This document shows, in pieces, positions 57,788 through 64,000 of a stretch of DNA of 64,000 nucleotides. Every line of letters starts with the position of its first letter. Positions within the stretch are counted from its first letter, which is position 1. The stretch is from Flavobacterium sp. W4I14. GTDB lineage: Bacteria > Bacteroidota > Bacteroidia > Sphingobacteriales > Sphingobacteriaceae. The notes under the pieces were generated by a model. The model saw nothing but the letters and a program-made list of their open reading frames with translations. It was not told the DNA's origin and did not search any database. The stretch covers positions 5,084,001 through 5,148,000 of the forward strand of contig JAUSZU010000001.1 in the NCBI GenBank assembly GCA_030817875.1, given 5' to 3'. The translations under genes were made by a program, and so were the position numbers.

Positions 57788-59296
57788 ATGCAAAGGCGTT
57801 TTGTTTCTATATGGTTTCGCCAGTTGCTGGCGGATTGGCAGCTTATCCGCCGTCCTGAACTCTCAACGGTCCCTTTTGTATTTGCAGCGCCCGATCATGG
57901 CCGGATGATGATTACTGCGGTAAGCCCTTTGGCAGCGGAAGCTGGAATTGAGCGGGGCATGCGTGCTGCAGATGCCAAAGCAATCTGTCCGGGCCTTGAG
58001 GTGCTTGATGATAAGCCCGGTAGATGTGAAAAACTATTAAGGGGGCTTGCAGAATGGTGCATCCGCTACGCACCTATTGTTGCCATTGATGAATTTACCA
58101 AGGATGGTTTGCTGTTAGAGGTAAGCGGCTGCCCACACCTTTGGGGCGGCGAGCGCGAATATATAAAAGAAATTGTTTCCAGGTTAAAAAGTAAGGGTTA
58201 TACCGTTAGGCTGGCCATTGCCGATACCCTTGGTGCTGCCTGGGCAATATCTAGGTACGGGAAAGTTACGCCACTTATTCCTAGCGGTGAACATGCGGAG
58301 GCTTTACTTCCTTTAGCACCCGAAGCCTTGCGGTTAGCGGAGACTGTACTTGTTAAGCTGCGCAAGCTTGGGTTTTACCAGGTAAAAAGTTTTATCGGTA
58401 TGCCGAGGTCTGTTTTGCGCAGGCGTTTCGGCGAGGAGTTTTTATTACGCCTGGCCCAGGCGCTTGGAACCGAACAGGAAACTTTGGTGCCTGTGCAGGT
58501 GCCAGTCGCTTTCCAGGAAAGACTGCCGTGTTTAGAGCCGATAAGAACACGTACGGCAATTGAAATTGCTATCGCTAAATTATTGGAGCGTCTTTGTGCT
58601 AAGCTGCAGGCAGCGGGCAAGGGCCTTCGCAAAGGTATTTTAACGGCTTATCGGCTTGATGGGCAATTGGTAGAGGTTGCTATCGGCACCAATGCAGCAA
58701 GCCATAGTGTGAGCCATTTACTTAAGCTATTTAAACTAAAGATAGACCAGATCCGCCCCGGCCTGGGGATAGAGCTGTTTATTTTAGATGTGCCCAAAGT
58801 AGATGAGGTAGCGCCAGAGCAGGAAGCCATTTGGACGGCAAAACCCGGATTGGATGACCAGAGCGTAATAAGGTTATTAGACCGTGTTGCAGGAAAAGTT
58901 GGCCCACAGGTAATTCACCGTTACCTGCCTGCTACACGTTACTGGCCGGAGCGGGCGGTAAAAAATACTTTTTCGGTAACTGAAAAGCCAGCCGCTGATT
59001 GGCGTTTAGATATGCCCAGGCCAACCGAGCTTCTTCCTGTTCCTGTTGCCATCGAAGTAATGGCGCTTATTCCCGATCATCCGCCAAGGTTTTTTATATA
59101 CAAAGGTGTTCAGCACCAGGTGGTAAAAGCAGATGGCCCCGAGCGGATTGAGCGCGAATGGTGGCTGGAGCGGGGAGAGCACCGTGATTATTACCAGGTT
59201 GAGGATGAGCAGGGCCGCAGGTATTGGTTGTTCCGATCGGGGCATTATGATAGCGAAAAGCAGTTTAAATGGTTTATACATGGATTTTTTGCTTAA
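57788..59296 (+). CDS. imuB: ImuB, catalytically atypical Y-family polymerase
   Basis: 502 residues. Y-family fold: opening RFVSIWFRQLLADWQLIRRP, VAAEAGI-type segment (SPLAAEAGIERGMRAADAKA), PIVAIDEFTKDGLLLEVSGC and HLWGGEREYIKEIVSRLKSK; little-finger region follows, and a C-terminal tail PHYDSEKQF-like end that usually binds the beta clamp. Where active polymerases have two carboxylates (D.D and SIDE), the first strand has SIWF and the later VAIDEF keeps only part, as in ImuB proteins that serve as hubs rather than polymerases. Confidence 0.9.
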   Translation: MQRRFVSIWFRQLLADWQLIRRPELSTVPFVFAAPDHGRMMITAVSPLAAEAGIERGMRAADAKAICPGLEVLDDKPGRCEKLLRGLAEWCIRYAPIVAIDEFTKDGLLLEVSGCPHLWGGEREYIKEIVSRLKSKGYTVRLAIADTLGAAWAISRYGKVTPLIPSGEHAEALLPLAPEALRLAETVLVKLRKLGFYQVKSFIGMPRSVLRRRFGEEFLLRLAQALGTEQETLVPVQVPVAFQERLPCLEPIRTRTAIEIAIAKLLERLCAKLQAAGKGLRKGILTAYRLDGQLVEVAIGTNAASHSVSHLLKLFKLKIDQIRPGLGIELFILDVPKVDEVAPEQEAIWTAKPGLDDQSVIRLLDRVAGKVGPQVIHRYLPATRYWPERAVKNTFSVTEKPAADWRLDMPRPTELLPVPVAIEVMALIPDHPPRFFIYKGVQHQVVKADGPERIEREWWLERGEHRDYYQVEDEQGRRYWLFRSGHYDSEKQFKWFIHGFFA

Positions 59297-59304
59297 AAAT
59301 ATTT

Positions 59305-62300
59305 ATGGGATATAGTGAGTTGCAGGTAACTTCTAATTTTAGCTTTCTGCGCGGGGCATCACATCCCCACGAACTGGTAGAGCAGGCGGCTGCTTTTGGC
59401 TATGAAAAGATTGCCATTACCGACAGGAATACACTGGCAGGCATTGTGCGAGCACATGCCGCAGCGCGTGAAAAAGACATTTCGGTTATTCCGGCCTGCA
59501 GGCTCGATTTATTGGATGGCCCAAGTTTACTCGCTTACCCGACCGATCGTGAAGCTTACGGGCGATTATCTGCACTGCTTACTTTGGGCAATATGCGGGC
59601 AGAAAAAGGTTCCTGCCACCTCTCGCGTGCAGATGTTTATGCACATTCGAAGGGATTAATTTTTACGGTAGTAATGCCGGGCGTGCTGAACCGCAGGTTT
59701 GCTTTTGAGGATAGTTTTATTGCTGCGGTAGCAGAATACCGCGAGGCTTTGGGTAAACAGCTTTATGCAGGTGCCACAAGAAGTTATTCAGGGAATGATG
59801 ATAAACTGATTTTCAGGATTGCCCAGCTTTCTTCCAGGTACGGGATTAAGGTGGTGGCAACAGGTGATGTACATTACCATGATCCTTCGCGCAGGGAACT
59901 GCAGGATGTATTAACCTGTGTGCGTGAAAAGTGCACGATTGAGGAGGCTGGATTCCTGCTGCACCAGAATGCAGAACGTTACATGAAGCCGGTAGATGAA
60001 ATGAAACGGCTTTTTAGAAGATACCCTGAAGCGATAAAAAATACGCTGGCGATTGCCGAGGCCTGCACTTTTTCGTTGGATGAGCTGAAATACGTTTACC
60101 CAGAAGAAATTAACAAGAGCGGCAGGCCACCATTGGAGGAACTGGAATACCTGACCTGGAAAGGCGCACATGCGTTATATGGTGAAGTGATCCCTGAAAA
60201 AGTGGTGAATATGGTGCGCTATGAAATGGAATTTGTTAAAAAGATGGATTACGCAAATTATTTCCTTTTTGTGGAAGACATTGTACGGGAAGCACGCAGC
60301 CGTGGCATTTTATGCCAGGGACGTGGTTCTGCAGCCAATTCGGCTATCTGCTATTGTTTAGGCGTTACTTCGGTAAACCCCATGAAGTTTGAGCTGTTAT
60401 TTGAGCGCTTTATTTCCTCTGACCGTAACGAACCACCTGATATTGATGTCGATTTTGAACACGAACGCAGGGAAGAAATTATCCAGTATATATATGATAA
60501 ATACGGACGGGACCGTGCGGCTATTGTTGCTACGGTTACCCAGCAACATCAAAAGGGAGCAATCCGCGACGTGGGTAAAGCGATGGGTTTATCGGTAGAT
60601 ACAATTAACAGGCTTTCGGGCTCGTTATGGGAATATACAGACGAATGGTTTGAGGGTAAACGGGTAGTTGAACAGGGGCTGAACCCAGAAGAGCCACACC
60701 TGAAAAAAACACTGGAGTTAACGGCGCAGATGATGGGATTCCCCAGGCAGTTAGGGCAACATACCGGGGGATTTGTGGTAACGCAGGGTAAATTAACCGA
60801 CCTTTGCCCCATTTTAAATGCCCGGATGGAAAACCGTACCAACATTGAATGGAACAAAGATGATATTGATGTTTTGGGCTTTTTAAAGGTAGATGTCCTG
60901 GCTTTGGGGATGCTTACCTGTATCCGCAAAACATTTGATCTGTGCCGCGATCATTATGGCAGGGAACTAACTTTGGCCAATATTCCCCAGGATGACCCTG
61001 ATGTTTATAATATGATCAGCGCAGCCGATACTTTAGGGGTATTCCAGATTGAAAGCCGTGCGCAGATGTCGATGTTACCCAGGTTAAGGCCAAAATGTTT
61101 TTACGACCTGGTAATAGAGGTGGCCATTGTTAGGCCCGGACCGATACAGGGAGATATGGTGCATCCGTACTTGCGCAGGCGGAATGGCGAAGAGCCGGTA
61201 GTGTACCCTTCGCCCGAACTGGAAGAAATATTGGGCAGGACATTGGGCGTACCGCTGTTCCAAGAACAGGCCATGAAGATTGCTATTGTGGCGGCAGGCT
61301 TTACCCCTGCTGAAGCAGATGGGTTGAGGCGGAGCATGGCAACCTTTAAATTTAAAGGACTGGTTAATCAGTATGAAGAGAAACTTATTAACGGGATGCT
61401 GGCCAAGGGTTATTCTTTGGAGTTTGCCAAAAGGATTTTTAAGCAGCTGGAGGGATTTGGTAGCTATGGTTTTCCCGAAAGCCACGCAGCCAGTTTTGCA
61501 CTGCTGGTATATGTATCCTGTTGGTTAAAGCATTATTATCCGGATGCCTTTGCGGCTGCTTTGTTAAATAGTATGCCCATGGGATTTTACCAGCCTGCAC
61601 AGATTGTAATCGATGCGCAGAAACATGGCGTTGAAGTACGGGAGGTGGATGTAAATTATTCTACCTGGAATAACCTTTTAGAAGGAAAATCGGGTAGGTA
61701 TTTTGCGATTAGATTAGGTTTTCGCCAGATTAAAGGCATCCGAGAAGAGGAAATGGAAGTTTTGGTTTCGTGTCGGGCTAATGGCTACCGCAGCATTACC
61801 GGGCTTAGAGATGCAGGTGTTTCACTTGCTACGCTCGAACGCCTGGCCGATGCAGATGCATTCCGGTCGATGGGGCTTGACCGTAGAAAAGCGTTGTGGG
61901 AAGTTTCAGCATTGCAGGATATGCCAACAGAACTGTTTAAAGGCCAACCATCGGAGAGCCTACTAGAGACACAGGTAGAATTGCCACTGATGGGAAATGG
62001 CGAACATGTGGTGCAGGATTATGCTACGGTTGGATTATCGTTAAAGGCGCATCCGGTAAGTTTTGTACGGGATCAATTGGATATGTTACGCATCCGTTCC
62101 TGCCATGCAATCAACAATGAGGCAGCTGATGGGCAACTGGTAAAAGTAGCGGGATTGGTGCTGGTACGGCAACGACCAGGTACGGCTGGCGGAGTTTGTT
62201 TTATCACTATTGAGGATGAAGGGGGTTATTCTAACCTGGTGGTATTTGAAAAGCTTTTTGAGACCTACCGTAAGGAAATTCTGCATTCGCGGCTGTTGAT

Positions 62301-62544
62301 GGTAGAAGGACGCTTGCAACGTGAAGGCCAGGTGGTACACGTGATTGTGAGCAAGTGTTTTGATTTTACAAAGATGCTGGGCAAACTTTTGCAAAGGGAA
62401 ACAGATGATCTGCCTGTGTTAACGCTATCGCGTGGTGATGAAAAAGCGACACTTGGTGTGGCCCAAAATAAACGAGCACAGGTTCGGGAGGATGTGAACA
62501 AGAAAGCTAAAGATGCTTTTCATGTGGGGAGGAATTTTAAATAG
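59305..62544 (+). CDS. dnaE2: Error-prone DNA polymerase III alpha (DnaE2)
   Basis: 1079 residues from MGYSELQVTSNFSFLRGASH; an upstream in-frame ATG overlaps imuB and is rejected. N-terminal PHP domain (SFLRGASHPHELVEQAAAFG, TGDVHYH), palm with the catalytic aspartates in PPDIDVDFE (about 377) and in VDVLALGMLT, FQIESRAQMSMLPRLRPK and VRPGPIQGDMVHPYLRRR, helix-hairpin-helix and C-terminal OB fold (LVKVAGLVLVRQRPGTAGG). The segment VRPGPIQGDMVHPYLRR is typical of DnaE2. It copies past lesions with ImuA/ImuB. Ends the operon. Confidence 0.96.
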   Translation: MGYSELQVTSNFSFLRGASHPHELVEQAAAFGYEKIAITDRNTLAGIVRAHAAAREKDISVIPACRLDLLDGPSLLAYPTDREAYGRLSALLTLGNMRAEKGSCHLSRADVYAHSKGLIFTVVMPGVLNRRFAFEDSFIAAVAEYREALGKQLYAGATRSYSGNDDKLIFRIAQLSSRYGIKVVATGDVHYHDPSRRELQDVLTCVREKCTIEEAGFLLHQNAERYMKPVDEMKRLFRRYPEAIKNTLAIAEACTFSLDELKYVYPEEINKSGRPPLEELEYLTWKGAHALYGEVIPEKVVNMVRYEMEFVKKMDYANYFLFVEDIVREARSRGILCQGRGSAANSAICYCLGVTSVNPMKFELLFERFISSDRNEPPDIDVDFEHERREEIIQYIYDKYGRDRAAIVATVTQQHQKGAIRDVGKAMGLSVDTINRLSGSLWEYTDEWFEGKRVVEQGLNPEEPHLKKTLELTAQMMGFPRQLGQHTGGFVVTQGKLTDLCPILNARMENRTNIEWNKDDIDVLGFLKVDVLALGMLTCIRKTFDLCRDHYGRELTLANIPQDDPDVYNMISAADTLGVFQIESRAQMSMLPRLRPKCFYDLVIEVAIVRPGPIQGDMVHPYLRRRNGEEPVVYPSPELEEILGRTLGVPLFQEQAMKIAIVAAGFTPAEADGLRRSMATFKFKGLVNQYEEKLINGMLAKGYSLEFAKRIFKQLEGFGSYGFPESHAASFALLVYVSCWLKHYYPDAFAAALLNSMPMGFYQPAQIVIDAQKHGVEVREVDVNYSTWNNLLEGKSGRYFAIRLGFRQIKGIREEEMEVLVSCRANGYRSITGLRDAGVSLATLERLADADAFRSMGLDRRKALWEVSALQDMPTELFKGQPSESLLETQVELPLMGNGEHVVQDYATVGLSLKAHPVSFVRDQLDMLRIRSCHAINNEAADGQLVKVAGLVLVRQRPGTAGGVCFITIEDEGGYSNLVVFEKLFETYRKEILHSRLLMVEGRLQREGQVVHVIVSKCFDFTKMLGKLLQRETDDLPVLTLSRGDEKATLGVAQNKRAQVREDVNKKAKDAFHVGRNFK

Positions 62545-62722
62545 AGAACAGCGAAATGAGGTGGAATGCTGGCATCAAGAGTGGGGGGTTGTTTACCTGA
62601 CAGCGTTTTTATAAAATTATATTCTTTAACAAAAAAAAATTATCTTAGTTTAATTTATAGCTGGGGAGAAATATCACGATCTTTTCAGCAAATCCATCTG
62701 TTAATCTCTTAAACACAAACAA

Positions 62723-63703
62723 ATGCGCCTCATCCAATACTTTTCAATTGCTTTAATAACCATGTTTTTCTCAATAGATGTTTTCGCTAACGACCCAGAG
62801 GGTTGGAAGGCACTTAAGGATGCTATTGAGAAAACGGCATTTAATGATGTGTCGAAACTTCAGGGGCGCACCTTTGACCTGGTGATTCCAGGCGGAACTA
62901 ATGAGTATCAGCTAGGTGTCGAACCTGAAAATGCATTTAGGGTTGAACGATTGGCGCCAGATAAGTTCCGGCTTACCGTTATCAGTCCGCAGGCACTGGT
63001 CAAACAGGGGCCGCTGCTTAGTTATCATCCAATCGGTTGGTCATTAAAAAAGAAAGATCCTTTTACTATTAGCATTGAAGGGGCAGCTACCTGTAGTTAT
63101 GAGGTAGTCTTCCGCCAAACTGGAGCTGGCGAATTAGACCTTTCGAAGTTTGAGGCCGATTACGATATCACTTATGAAATATCAAATCAGAGTGCTATAT
63201 CGTCGATAAGTCGTCAGGGAAAAGGATATCTTATCATGAGGGTTCCTAATGCACAAGGAGAAACCAAGATGCGGCTGAGGATGAAAAAGAAAAGCGGTGA
63301 TGAAGATTTAATGACAGGCTGGATTGTGATCCCTGCATGTAAGACAGGTGAAGTACCGTTGGTGCCAAAGCCACAGGATATTCCGGTGACGCCCAGCGTA
63401 GCTCCTGAGCCTGCTTCGGGTATGATTACGCTAAAAACCGAGGGAATTAGTTTTTGTCAGGAATCAACTGGGCTTTACTGTTCAACGCTAACTGTAAAGG
63501 CTACCAACATCGGAAGCAGAACCGTGAGGTGTAACTCAATCTGGTTTCATATGATCGATGGGGACACCGTAATCGGGAAAACTCAGCGTTGGGTAGAATT
63601 GAATGCGGGCCAAAGTACAATATTTGAGGTTGTTATAAAATCAACCTACAGGCCCGCAAGTTTTAGTTTTGATTGGGTCAAAACGGATTGCTTTTATAAG
63701 TAA
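62723..63703 (+). CDS. Secreted protein of unknown function
   Basis: 326 residues with signal peptide (RLIQYFSIALITMFFSIDVF, cleaved near FAN). Two parts: residues ~25-210, beta-rich with GRTFDLVIPGGTNEYQLGVE and VFRQTGAGELDLSKFEADYD; and after a proline linker (VPKPQDIPVTPSVAPEPASG) a C-terminal Ig-like domain ~235-326 with four cysteines (CQESTGLYCSTL, VRCNSIWF, KTDCFYK). No family recognised. Likely periplasmic or surface binding protein. Confidence 0.7.
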   Translation: MRLIQYFSIALITMFFSIDVFANDPEGWKALKDAIEKTAFNDVSKLQGRTFDLVIPGGTNEYQLGVEPENAFRVERLAPDKFRLTVISPQALVKQGPLLSYHPIGWSLKKKDPFTISIEGAATCSYEVVFRQTGAGELDLSKFEADYDITYEISNQSAISSISRQGKGYLIMRVPNAQGETKMRLRMKKKSGDEDLMTGWIVIPACKTGEVPLVPKPQDIPVTPSVAPEPASGMITLKTEGISFCQESTGLYCSTLTVKATNIGSRTVRCNSIWFHMIDGDTVIGKTQRWVELNAGQSTIFEVVIKSTYRPASFSFDWVKTDCFYK

Positions 63704-63772
63704 ACCAGTATTGTATATTTTGGTTGGTCAAATTTAAGATTTGTTGAGTTTTGAATAGGTCTTAAATAAGGG

Positions 63773-63804
63773 AAAAGCTATGGTAGCTACCCCCAAGCTT
63801 TTTT
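63773..63804. terminator. Terminator between convergent genes
   Basis: AAAAGCT...AGCTTTT outer stem with inner palindrome GGTAGCTACC, then T run. Confidence 0.75.
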
Positions 63805-63892
63805 ATCAACTATGTTGTCTATAAAGTGTATTTAGCGGCTAAGCCATGGTTTAACCCAAATGCATCGCACCTGGATTAAACCATTACTTATT

Positions 63893-64000
63893 TCATTGGC
63901 CCCAGTTTACCTGGATGTTATTTTTTTGGGCGTAGGTTTTACCTTTTTCCATTAAGGCATTAAAGTTTTGCTCAAAACGGGCACCATATTTCTGGTCGAT
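63893..64000 (-). CDS. 3' end of a minus-strand gene (cut by window edge)
   Basis: The last 35 codons are open to the window edge: IDQKYGARFEQNFNALMEKG then KTYAQKNNIQVNWGQ and a stop. Good coding character, soluble; family not identifiable from this part. Confidence 0.55.
   Translation of the reverse strand: MDQKYGARFEQNFNALMEKGKTYAQKNNIQVNWGQ

Overview
The window reads as a Bacteroidota chromosome, most likely a Sphingobacteriaceae genus such as Pedobacter. The grounds are SusC/SusD pairs, lipoproteins with CKK after the lipobox, promoters with the Bacteroidota -7 element TAnnTTTG, almost no Shine-Dalgarno sites, and families typical of that group (DUF6266, DUF3892, DUF6252-like, NEW3-ABC, GIN domain). 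The genus is an inference from these traits.

Layout. 1-11.4 kb: tandem SusC/SusD nutrient-uptake units with scars of duplication (a decayed SusC start at 976, a DoxX 3' scrap at 6058, identical SusC leaders). 11.4-15 kb: housekeeping genes (DoxX, LD-carboxypeptidase, metG). 15.1-17.3 kb: tRNA-Arg(CCU), a truncated integrase, a strictly periodic TTTTAC array and a Fic protein, probably the remains of an element integrated at the tRNA. 17.6-26.7 kb: two near-identical GIN-domain genes flanking a sulfatase, a plug-like secreted protein and a NEW3/ABC exporter operon, then a secreted serine hydrolase with a coupled small ORF. 26.8-28.9 kb: a phage-like lysis cassette (DUF6266, membrane protein, CHAP endolysin, spanin-like lipoprotein).

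29-52 kb is an accessory, defence-like region. It holds an HNH nuclease, a GmrSD-like DUF262/DUF1524 protein, DUF3892, a HEPN protein, and the centrepiece at 35.5-45.3 kb: a tightly packed minus-strand operon of seven genes. In transcription order these are a vWA-like lipoprotein, a 3-TM protein, a tubulin-like GTPase, a very large actin/Hsp70-like ATPase, a MotA/ZorA-like channel with a long cytoplasmic tail, a MotB/ZorB-like OmpA-type stator, and a secreted DNase I-like nuclease. A two-component system and a small Asp/Gly-rich secreted peptide lie just upstream. I read this as an ion-driven envelope machine related in logic to Zorya anti-phage systems, but with two cytoskeletal-type NTPases and an exported nuclease. 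That is a hypothesis, not a demonstrated function.

52-64 kb: ordinary genes (EamA transporter, DUF6252-like lipoprotein, a frameshifted LLM oxidoreductase, TPR protein, DUF72), then the ImuA-ImuB-DnaE2 mutagenesis operon, a secreted protein of unknown role, and the 3' end of a further minus-strand gene. Interspersed repeats (a ~50-bp element in three copies, a CACAGAT inverted repeat, short tandem repeats) and several coding scraps mark 28.9-33 kb and 51.7-54.3 kb as rearranged.
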